From: Flavobacteriales bacterium
GTDB taxonomy: Bacteria > Bacteroidota > Bacteroidia > Flavobacteriales > Schleiferiaceae
DNA length: 64,000 bases
Direction of reading: 5' to 3'
Assembly (NCBI GenBank): GCA_002707525.1
Contig: PAND01000022.1
Location: 102,437 to 166,436, forward strand
The translations under genes were made by a program, and so were the position numbers. The notes under the pieces were generated by a model, which had not been told where the DNA came from, did not search any database, and saw only the letters and a list, made by a program, of their open reading frames with translations. Shown one piece after another: positions 53,217 through 60,738 of the stretch (its first letter is position 1; every line of letters starts with the position of its first letter).

Positions 53217-54709
53217 TATTCTGACTTTGTTTGAATGACTATAGTCTGCAAAGCCTGCGGCTCAATAGCAATAGAAGCGGTTTGACCATTAAGTTCCAAA
53301 TCAAAACTTCTAGCTTCTTCTCCTTCGTTGAAAACAACAACTGCAATAGAACCGTCTGTATTTTTGGCTGCCGTGACCATCAAGTTGTCGTCAGTTTTGG
53401 ACACCTCCACAATCTTAGCTTCTGGACGAATAAATTTACTAAAGTGCTGAAGCACATAGAACATAGGGGTATAGTAGACTTCGTCATTATCTACATCTAC
53501 AATTACTGGTGCAACACACCAATTTTTAGCCCAATTTGGACCTCCTTGGCGGTCTAGAACCATATTCCAATCTACCCAGCCTTGAACCCAATGGTTTAAG
53601 CATCCAATAATATCTCTAGCATAGCGATTTACAGGCGCATACTTAGGATGTAGGTATTTATTTTCTTCTTCTCTCCAGTAATAGCCCCAATCTGTAGCTT
53701 CCTTTTGCCAATACCATTGATCATTTTTCCATTCCGGTACTTGATTGTCCACGCAGGCCTCTGTTTGCAATAGAAGCATTTCAGGGGCTGCCTTGTAGGC
53801 ATATTCTAATTCATCAGGAAAGTAATCATATGTGCTTTCATACCAATGAAGAGCCATTCCATCGTAATATTGTTTTGAGGCCTCATCCTTGTACATAACA
53901 TCCGCCCATTCTTGAACGCCTTGTCTGTTTTGATCATAGCCTAAGATGATTAAATCACCCTTACCGTCTGCTTCTAAACGAGGACCCAAATGTTGATTAA
54001 CAAAACGAGTCATTTCTTGCGGGGTGAAGTGCATACTTTCCCAATTACCGCCATTACCGTGTGGCTCATTCTCCACTGTAAATCCCCAAATATCTATTCC
54101 TTCCTCTGCATAAGCAGAAGCATATTTACTAAAGAATAAAGCCCACGTATCGTAGTATTCGTCTTTAAGTCTTCCTGCACGCCAATCATTGTTATCTTTC
54201 ATCCAAGGTGCAGCGGACCAAGGTGAAGCAAATATTTTGAACCCATCCTCGCTCATTGACTGTGCATCTTTGATCATGGGAATCAAATCATCAAGGTCTT
54301 CTTCAATGGTAAAATGCTCAAGATTTACATCACCTTCTACAGGGGAATACGAGTAATTACTTACAGAGAAATCGCAAGAGTTCATGTGTGTTCTAGTGAG
54401 GGAGTAATTCGCACCCGATTTGGAGAAATATGCCTCAATCACAGACAACCGATTCTCCGGGCTCAGCTGATTTAAATTGAACGCAGAGGATTCGGTAAAT
54501 GCTCCACCAAAACCAACAATACTTTGACGCTCAACCTCAAGATTTACTGAAATTTTTGAATGATTTTCAGAGGCACTAAAATTACTAACCTCCTCTAAAT
54601 TCTTACCTGATTCAGATGTTTCAAAGACTTTAAACTCCATGTTGTTTCTTTCGCCGCAGGCTATTAACACGAAGCCAGCTATTACCGTGATTATTGTTCT
54701 ATAGTTCAT
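53216..54709 (-). CDS. GH30-family glucanase lipoprotein
   Basis: A 497-residue lipoprotein (lipobox LIAC, cysteine at 18). GH30 barrel: IVGFGGAFTESSAFNLN, YSLTRTHMNSCDFS, FASPWSAAPWMK, acid/base E215 (FTVENEPHGNG) and nucleophile E317 (LLQTEACVDN). A C-terminal beta-sandwich follows (AVVVFNEGEEARSFDLELNG). It resembles the GH30_1/GH30_3 type; in marine Bacteroidota laminarin clusters such enzymes remove the beta-1,6-linked glucose branches. It lies 6 nt after the preceding hydrolase gene. Confidence 0.9.
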   Translation of the reverse strand: MNYRTIITVIAGFVLIACGERNNMEFKVFETSESGKNLEEVSNFSASENHSKISVNLEVERQSIVGFGGAFTESSAFNLNQLSPENRLSVIEAYFSKSGANYSLTRTHMNSCDFSVSNYSYSPVEGDVNLEHFTIEEDLDDLIPMIKDAQSMSEDGFKIFASPWSAAPWMKDNNDWRAGRLKDEYYDTWALFFSKYASAYAEEGIDIWGFTVENEPHGNGGNWESMHFTPQEMTRFVNQHLGPRLEADGKGDLIILGYDQNRQGVQEWADVMYKDEASKQYYDGMALHWYESTYDYFPDELEYAYKAAPEMLLLQTEACVDNQVPEWKNDQWYWQKEATDWGYYWREEENKYLHPKYAPVNRYARDIIGCLNHWVQGWVDWNMVLDRQGGPNWAKNWCVAPVIVDVDNDEVYYTPMFYVLQHFSKFIRPEAKIVEVSKTDDNLMVTAAKNTDGSIAVVVFNEGEEARSFDLELNGQTASIAIEPQALQTIVIQTKSE

Positions 54710-54715
54710 TGGAAA

Positions 54716-55687
54716 TTATTTAAATCGAGCCTTGACCGTGTCAAATGCCTTTTTTTTAGTTCTATCAATATTTACGATGCCCCAGTATTCTTCATTTGGA
54801 GAACCATCGTAAGGCACGCCACTACTGTTTGGTGCCCAGCCGCCTACATCTTGTATTTCTGGATTACCTGCTTTCCACCAACCGTCAGTAAATGAGAACA
54901 ATGTCATACCTTCAAATTCCTTCCTGAGCGGCAATAGCTCATCAATTATATGACCTACTGCAATCGCCTGAGCGTGTTCGTTAACCCCCATATCCAAACT
55001 ATCTATGGCGGTTGTCATATAACTATCGGAACCTAATTCTGCGAAGTAAAATGGCTTTTCGCTGATCTTTCTCCAATCCGTAATAAATGAGGCAGGCGCA
55101 TCCCATCGATACACATTAAAGCCCCACATATCTAACTTTCGGCCATGATAAAGAGCTAAGGAATCGGGTAATTCACCGTGTGCGCTACTCACAGGGTGTA
55201 TGCTATCAATGGCATGGATAGCATCTACAGCAGACTCTAAGGTGTTGTACCAATTCGCTAAATCGCCCCCAAACCATTCGGGGTGATAATTGTACTCATT
55301 ACCCAATTCCCATAAATACATTGCAGGATGGTCCTTAAATTTTTCTACATAGTTCAAATATGTTCCTGAAATAATGTCATTTATAGAGTCTTGATTGTAG
55401 CCGAAACCTGTAATTACTTTCATTCCACGTTCGGCGATTTTATCCAATACCATTTGATCTTGAATAGGCATGTAAACACGAATTACTGAGATGCCAGCTT
55501 CTTGCATCAAGTCAAGGTCTTCATCAATAAATTCCCAGCTGCGTTGGGAACTGCCAACATTCACTGGATGATAGCAAATGGCTCTGAAGTATTCATCGTC
55601 TTTGGACTCAACAACAGGCTGCATGTCTGTACTTTGACATGAGATAAGAACCATTATTCCAAAAAGAATCATACTATTTTTCATCAT
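54716..55687 (-). CDS. TIM-barrel glycoside hydrolase lipoprotein (clan GH-A, family unassigned)
   Basis: A 323-residue lipoprotein (lipobox LISC, cysteine at 17). A clan GH-A barrel is indicated by RAICYHPVNVGSSQRSW near the N-terminus, the acid/base pair N130-E131 (LWELGNEYNYH) and a nucleophile candidate E217 (FYFAELGSDSY). It looks closer to GH2/GH5-type or GH158-type barrels than to GH17; I cannot decide between them. The ATG at 55687 overlaps the GH17 stop by 1 nt. It sits between GH17 and GH30, so action on beta-glucan is inferred. Confidence 0.75.
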   Translation of the reverse strand: MMKNSMILFGIMVLISCQSTDMQPVVESKDDEYFRAICYHPVNVGSSQRSWEFIDEDLDLMQEAGISVIRVYMPIQDQMVLDKIAERGMKVITGFGYNQDSINDIISGTYLNYVEKFKDHPAMYLWELGNEYNYHPEWFGGDLANWYNTLESAVDAIHAIDSIHPVSSAHGELPDSLALYHGRKLDMWGFNVYRWDAPASFITDWRKISEKPFYFAELGSDSYMTTAIDSLDMGVNEHAQAIAVGHIIDELLPLRKEFEGMTLFSFTDGWWKAGNPEIQDVGGWAPNSSGVPYDGSPNEEYWGIVNIDRTKKKAFDTVKARFK

Positions 55688-56955
55688 CAACGCCTTCTTT
55701 TTGGTGCACTCACCGTCTGTAACATTAATACTGAGTCTCCCTCAAATGACTTGGTAATTTGGCGACCACCACGAGTCAATCCTTCAAATGCCCCCGAATC
55801 CACTAAGTCCCAAAGAGCATATTTAGCTTGTCCGTCTAAGGCAATTAGTCCAAAGTGATTTTCGGAACCGTCAGGATGATTCGAATCTTTCCATTGTTCA
55901 TCAAAGGCTTCAAAATAAAAACAACTGATACCCTCTGCATCTGTCCACTCGCGCATTGCAGCATAATACAGAGCCTGCTTGTATTGGTCAGTAGCAAAAG
56001 AGCCGTTATTACCGTATAAGCCTATACTCTTACTTGACCAGCCCGTCTCTCCAATATGAATAGGTTTGTTTGGTGCTATACCGTGGACATACGTTTTTAC
56101 ACTTTCGTATTGACCTTGAGCATAAAAAGCAGCGCGTTGCATAGCCATGAGAACTCTATCATGGTCTGAATATCCATCCGCCTCCTCTATTGGACTCTCC
56201 CAAAATTGTCTATTGTAATGAGTATCATGGAATGGATAAGTATGGGTGCTCACATAGTCTACTGCAGCAACCAATTCTTCAAGCTCTTTCAAGTGATAAG
56301 ACTCCTCTCCCCCGCCCCAAGAGGCAAAATTATCAGAAGACGTAATCCATACATCTGAAGATAACTTGCCCATACGCTTGAGCTCTTGCAGATAATTTAC
56401 ATATTTCAGTATAACAGAAGGGTGCACAAAATAACTAGATGCCCAATGGACCATAGCTTCATTGCCTACGGAAATGATTTTTACAATGTCAGAAAATTCA
56501 TTCGCGTACCGAACCGCTTTTTCTATTTCACTTGTATTGTTTTCTTCACTTTCTCTATTATGGTCCGGTTCTTCTGAGGTCCATGCAGCGCGGCAATCCA
56601 TCCAAGCACCAAGCATGACATACATTTCATAGTTGGAGTCTTCTTGTTTCAATTCACGAATGGCCTTAAGCACATTCAAGGCATGCGGAAGCTGCAAATT
56701 ATAGGTTCTCAGTATTTTGATACCCATAGCGGACATGATCTTCAAGTCCTCTTTGAGCTCCTTAATTGTAGGCTGTTGCTCTCTATTCTTTCCTCTATAT
56801 CCTCCAAATGAAATGGCTCGATAATCTGGATTACCTAGTATTTCATTTGCGCTTTTATTCTTAATCATAGGCTTTTCGGCGGTTGTACATGAATTCAACC
56901 CAAGCGTTAAAGCCAGAGCATAAATACCAAGAATTCGCGTACGCAATAGGTTCAT
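55687..56955 (-). CDS. GH17-like beta-1,3-glucanase lipoprotein
   Basis: A 422-residue lipoprotein (lipobox LNSC, cysteine at 23) with a GH17-like barrel: YRAISFGGYRGKNREQQPT, ILRTYNLQL, acid/base E166 (IISVGNEAMVHW), and nucleophile E303 (PIHIGETGWSSKS). An insertion of acidic residues lies at about 128-142. Expected at the cell surface or periplasm, trimming laminarin chains. It follows the phosphorylase gene by 8 nt. Confidence 0.88.
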   Translation of the reverse strand: MNLLRTRILGIYALALTLGLNSCTTAEKPMIKNKSANEILGNPDYRAISFGGYRGKNREQQPTIKELKEDLKIMSAMGIKILRTYNLQLPHALNVLKAIRELKQEDSNYEMYVMLGAWMDCRAAWTSEEPDHNRESEENNTSEIEKAVRYANEFSDIVKIISVGNEAMVHWASSYFVHPSVILKYVNYLQELKRMGKLSSDVWITSSDNFASWGGGEESYHLKELEELVAAVDYVSTHTYPFHDTHYNRQFWESPIEEADGYSDHDRVLMAMQRAAFYAQGQYESVKTYVHGIAPNKPIHIGETGWSSKSIGLYGNNGSFATDQYKQALYYAAMREWTDAEGISCFYFEAFDEQWKDSNHPDGSENHFGLIALDGQAKYALWDLVDSGAFEGLTRGGRQITKSFEGDSVLMLQTVSAPKRRR

Positions 56956-56963
56956 TTTTTCAA

Positions 56964-59900
56964 TTATTTCGCCACGGATACGGCTATTTTCTTGATACTA
57001 TTCGTTCTTCTAAACAGCGCTGAAGTCAATTCGGAACTTAACGTATTCCCTGCTATAGTATGTGTATCAGTTTGAGTGTGCACCACTATTTTAGCTTCAT
57101 TACAGCGTTCATATATCACTGGAACTTGACAGTACGTAAAGGCCAAACCTTTATTAGGAACTTGCACTGAATCCACTACATTTTCAAGATTTACATATTC
57201 AAAAGCTCCTTCTTTATTCAAGAACTCCTCATTCCTAAGGATACGAGGAGCAAAAGTCAATTGGCCTCCCTTAACGGACACACCGAGCTCACCAAATCTG
57301 CTTATTAAATCTTCTTTAACCTGGCCTGTCATTCCTGGCTGCTGAGCTCCTTTTCCTCCAGGGGTATGAGAATACGGATCAGTAGGAAACGCACCGTAGA
57401 GTTTAGGGCTCTTGTGGGCACCAATCCCTGCCAAAATCTCAAAATAATGATCGTACATGCGACCGATCAAAATTTCATCATCTGTTTTTATGGCTTCATT
57501 AGTGTTTTCGTACGCAGCCAACAGAAGTTTACTAACCATGTGCCAGTAGATAGAACCTAGACCTTCATATCCAAAGAATGTTCCCGAACGACCAGTAAAG
57601 GACTTATGATCAAAAACTTCTTCAAAGATGGTAGACAATAACTCTCTATCTTTTGATACTAATTCGTCATAGTCAGCAGGAAGTTGATCCAGAGCATCAT
57701 TTAAACTGTTGACATTATTAAACATTCCATTGAAATGATACACGCCCTCCCGGTCTTTAAGAACTACCGTTTTATCGCCGGCTCTGCGCAACGCAGCTAT
57801 AAGTTCAGATGCCTCTGCACGCTCAGAGGCTATGCAATTCTTTGCCGTGAATCTTGGTAAATCTTTATTCGGATAGAGTGTATAACTGTATTGATCGTCG
57901 CGAAATAGCGCACTAGATTTTAACGAATCTAAAACGTCTGCATTCTCATAAGCGGTCAAATACTTCGAGCTTAAAACAGCTACCTGACCTTCGAGCATTT
58001 CTGCAAGATAACTCACTTTAACCCCACCCTCATGAACCGTCATTAAATTATAGGCATGGTAGAGTCCGTCTTCACGTTTGTTAGCGCGAATGCTTTGTTC
58101 CATGAATAATCTAGCCAATTCTGTAAATTCACTCAATTCATCAATGGTGAGGGTATCAAATTTTCCTGAAAAACCGTTTTCATAAATCTTCCAACGGTAC
58201 TCGCTTGCCGGCTCACCTAGGGAATCCAAAACATCTTTTCTTTGAACATCTGTAAAACCCGGTGTGAGGAAACTTTTGCTGTGCTCAAGCGCTTGAGTAA
58301 TACCGCGGAAAAAATCTGCAAGCTCTTTACTCACGCTTACATCGCCTGTCTCTTGCTGCAGAACTTGTTCGAAGAAACTCAAGAATCGGCGCAGATAGCA
58401 TAATGTAACCATACTCACGCCATTACCTACTAAGGCGTTATTGGCATCATTCCACTCTGGACGCTGCGTATTCATCCATATACCTCCTTCTGGAATGAGA
58501 TTACTTACTTTGGCAAGAACAGTCGCTAATATTTTCTCCAAGAAGTTGACTTTATGAATCTCTGAATTTTGATTCTGTAAAAGGGCTCCATCTGCGCCTA
58601 TAGCTGCCGTTCTTTCTTGAATACTATCTTCTCCTTGATGATCAAAATCTATGGTATTCTTTGGATCTTTTAGAATCTCTTTGTACTCCTTAATTCTATA
58701 AGGAACATTTGCATAGACGAAAATTTCTTGTTGGAAATACTGCTTTAATGTTCCAGGATAGTAATCCTCAATGAACTCCAGGAATTTGAGCAAGTAAATA
58801 ATTTGATGATCTCCCCAGTACCCTATATATGACCAAGGGTTGTCTGGTTCGATTGTCTCCCAATCAAAACCGTCTTTGACTACACGATAAGGGTTATACC
58901 CATCAAATGTGGTGGCATTCAAGAATTTATGAATCATTCCTTCCATAAACTCAGGATAAGAATGCGCTAGAGCTTCCCAATTTTGAAAGATATCACGCCA
59001 ATTTCCCTGATAGTCCAAAATTTTATCTCCTGTTACCTCATCGCGAGTATTGATTGAAAACTTGTTCCATGGACGCGAAGGGTCACCGTGTCTTCGGCTG
59101 AACTTTAATGGTAAGTATTCAAATGCAAGTCTCTTAAAATCAGCATCTGAAGATTGTGTTGCAAGAGACTTTAATGTGTGAAGGTCAAATTGACTATTTA
59201 ATTGATTCAGGGTTTGATTGTTCTTTGTAAAGGCCTTTTTATTGGCCTTGGCAAAGTACTTTTCAAAATCACTTTTATCAATGTTATAATGATCGTCAAA
59301 AATTCCGCCTCGCATGATGTTAAACATGGTGTTAGCAAAATGACGAATATTAAGTAGCCTATCATTTGTAAGTTGAAGACCGTCAGAAGCAGCAACCAAT
59401 TCCATTAAGTTCGCTGAACCAGCTTCTACATCTGCAAATACCTCTTCCCAAAGAGTATCTGAATCCTTTAAAGCATTTAATAGATCGGCTACCTCTACTG
59501 GGCCTTTATTGACATCAGTAACAATGCTCCATTCTTCTTTCACACCGGCATCTAGAGTTACCTCATCGCAAACCATGTACGCACCACGCTCAGCCTTAAT
59601 ATCTAACTCTTGTTGAGGAGCCACACCGTTTCTAAAGGCCTCTAACTGCTTTGAACACAAAAGTTTTGTTGAATTAGGACGGTTTAAAGCCCAAGCAACG
59701 TTTACTCTTAAGGCTTCACTTGGTTCGGCCTTATCTACAATCACGGCACTCAACGAAAAAAGTCCAAGGCCCACTTCCGCTTCCAATTCACACTTCTTAT
59801 ACGCATCTACTAAATTGCTTGAAGCCGCTTGCAAAGATGATTCTACGCCATAGGGCAACAAATTCTGTAAGCCATCTGTGAATCTCACACTAACTGCGCT

Positions 59901-60413
59901 TGCTCCATTATTTGTAAGAACTGATTTGCGGACAAACCCGAACTTATCACTTGAATTCCAATCGTAAGAAAATGTAAGTCCTAAGTCATGATTGATCTCT
60001 TCGAATCTAACCTTATTACCAAATGAATTCTTGTAGAGATTTCGACTTACACGATACACTCCGTCATACTTTGAAGAAAACGGCTCCCAAAGGCTCACTT
60101 TACCTTTTCTTTCAACTAAACAAATCGTTTTGGAACCCGTGTATTCGGACGATTCAGTTATTTTATCATCTGTATAGTACGGAAAAAGAGCAAATTCGCT
60201 ATTCTTTCTGCCGGCTGTTAATCCACCTGTGCTTGAAATGAACATCCAGTGATTTGAATTACTTACAATGCTCATAAAGAAAGGACGCATCGAATCGTAA
60301 TTGGAAATTTTATAGAACGACTCCGAGTTAATCTTTACCTCCTCACCATTTACTTCTTCCTCATGACCATTACGTAATTGGTCTCCAAGAAATATATTTT
60401 TATAGTCTTTCAT
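56964..60413 (-). CDS. Beta-1,3-oligoglucan phosphorylase-like enzyme (GH149-like)
   Basis: A 1149-residue cytoplasmic protein with the GH94-superfamily layout. The N-terminal beta-sandwich (SNSNHWMFISSTGGLTAGRKN, FPYYTDDK, CLVERKG) leads to a helical linker and an (alpha/alpha)6 barrel with WSYIGYWGDHQIIYLLKFLE and the catalytic acid D656 (RPEWNDANNALVG). C-terminal HKSPKLYGAFPTDPYSHTPG probably binds phosphate. Length and this region fit GH149 (beta-1,3-glucan phosphorylases) better than GH94; GH161 is the alternative. It would release glucose-1-phosphate. It heads the seven-gene operon. Confidence 0.82.
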   Translation of the reverse strand: MKDYKNIFLGDQLRNGHEEEVNGEEVKINSESFYKISNYDSMRPFFMSIVSNSNHWMFISSTGGLTAGRKNSEFALFPYYTDDKITESSEYTGSKTICLVERKGKVSLWEPFSSKYDGVYRVSRNLYKNSFGNKVRFEEINHDLGLTFSYDWNSSDKFGFVRKSVLTNNGASAVSVRFTDGLQNLLPYGVESSLQAASSNLVDAYKKCELEAEVGLGLFSLSAVIVDKAEPSEALRVNVAWALNRPNSTKLLCSKQLEAFRNGVAPQQELDIKAERGAYMVCDEVTLDAGVKEEWSIVTDVNKGPVEVADLLNALKDSDTLWEEVFADVEAGSANLMELVAASDGLQLTNDRLLNIRHFANTMFNIMRGGIFDDHYNIDKSDFEKYFAKANKKAFTKNNQTLNQLNSQFDLHTLKSLATQSSDADFKRLAFEYLPLKFSRRHGDPSRPWNKFSINTRDEVTGDKILDYQGNWRDIFQNWEALAHSYPEFMEGMIHKFLNATTFDGYNPYRVVKDGFDWETIEPDNPWSYIGYWGDHQIIYLLKFLEFIEDYYPGTLKQYFQQEIFVYANVPYRIKEYKEILKDPKNTIDFDHQGEDSIQERTAAIGADGALLQNQNSEIHKVNFLEKILATVLAKVSNLIPEGGIWMNTQRPEWNDANNALVGNGVSMVTLCYLRRFLSFFEQVLQQETGDVSVSKELADFFRGITQALEHSKSFLTPGFTDVQRKDVLDSLGEPASEYRWKIYENGFSGKFDTLTIDELSEFTELARLFMEQSIRANKREDGLYHAYNLMTVHEGGVKVSYLAEMLEGQVAVLSSKYLTAYENADVLDSLKSSALFRDDQYSYTLYPNKDLPRFTAKNCIASERAEASELIAALRRAGDKTVVLKDREGVYHFNGMFNNVNSLNDALDQLPADYDELVSKDRELLSTIFEEVFDHKSFTGRSGTFFGYEGLGSIYWHMVSKLLLAAYENTNEAIKTDDEILIGRMYDHYFEILAGIGAHKSPKLYGAFPTDPYSHTPGGKGAQQPGMTGQVKEDLISRFGELGVSVKGGQLTFAPRILRNEEFLNKEGAFEYVNLENVVDSVQVPNKGLAFTYCQVPVIYERCNEAKIVVHTQTDTHTIAGNTLSSELTSALFRRTNSIKKIAVSVAK

Positions 60414-60586
60414 ACATCATTCGTCCTTTTGCAGCAGGACATGATCTGTTTAAATTGGTTATTGATACACTTTATCCATTAGCCACCTCAAGGGCTCATA
60501 CTCACAAACTCAAAGGACTATCTTTTCTGAAGGCACTACAATCTAAAAGACCAGTGTTTTCGGCGATTTTCGACAGGATTTGGTTG

Positions 60587-60594
60587 TATTTTTG
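60587..60594 (+). promoter_or_regulatory. Candidate -7 box for the SGNH-fusion gene
   Basis: TATTTTTG is a perfect TAnnTTTG, but 152 nt from the ATG. It would give a leader of about 140 nt containing the palindrome at 60629. Confidence 0.4.
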
Positions 60595-60628
60595 GCTTCT
60601 TCAAGTATAAAAACTAATGTTTAAGGTG

Positions 60629-60640
60629 TTGTCCGGACAA
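60629..60640. promoter_or_regulatory. 12-bp perfect palindrome, candidate operator
   Basis: TTGTCCGGACAA is fully self-complementary with CCGG at the centre, like sites of dimeric LacI/GntR-type regulators. GGACAA recurs at 60646-60651, one helical turn away, and GTCC/GGAC arms recur at 60423-60440. No regulator gene is in the cluster. Confidence 0.45.
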
Positions 60641-60738
60641 TTGCAGGACAAAGAGGTTTTTACCTTTTTTAGCTCAGAAGTACCCTTTATTTCATTCTAG
60701 ACTAACGTATCTTCACCTATATCAATAGTTTCCATTCT

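Larger units (their letters stand above)
60414..60738. promoter_or_regulatory. Divergent control region of the glucan cluster
   Basis: A 325-bp gene-free region between the phosphorylase operon (minus) and the three-domain hydrolase gene (plus). It holds an inverted repeat GTCC-N10-GGAC (60423-60440) just upstream of the phosphorylase start, a -7 box on the plus strand at 60587, and the palindrome TTGTCCGGACAA at 60629 with a second GGACAA 11 bp on (60646-60651). No consensus -7 box was found for the minus operon, consistent with activator-dependent transcription. No small gene is apparent. Confidence 0.55.

Noticed and set aside
33463..60413. Treating susCD (33.4-37.8 kb) as part of the laminarin locus.
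   Set aside because: About 12 kb of polysaccharide-export and housekeeping genes on both strands lie between them, and susCD ends in its own terminator. A functional link is possible but not shown by position.
56964..60413. Calling the phosphorylase GH94 (cellobiose/chitobiose phosphorylase).
   Set aside because: It is several hundred residues longer than GH94 enzymes, and the glucan-cluster context fits GH149/GH161; family assignment still needs an HMM search.
60414..60738. Possible small RNA or leader peptide in the divergent glucan control region.
   Set aside because: No convincing reading frame and no hairpin with a T tract; the inverted repeats read better as protein-binding sites.
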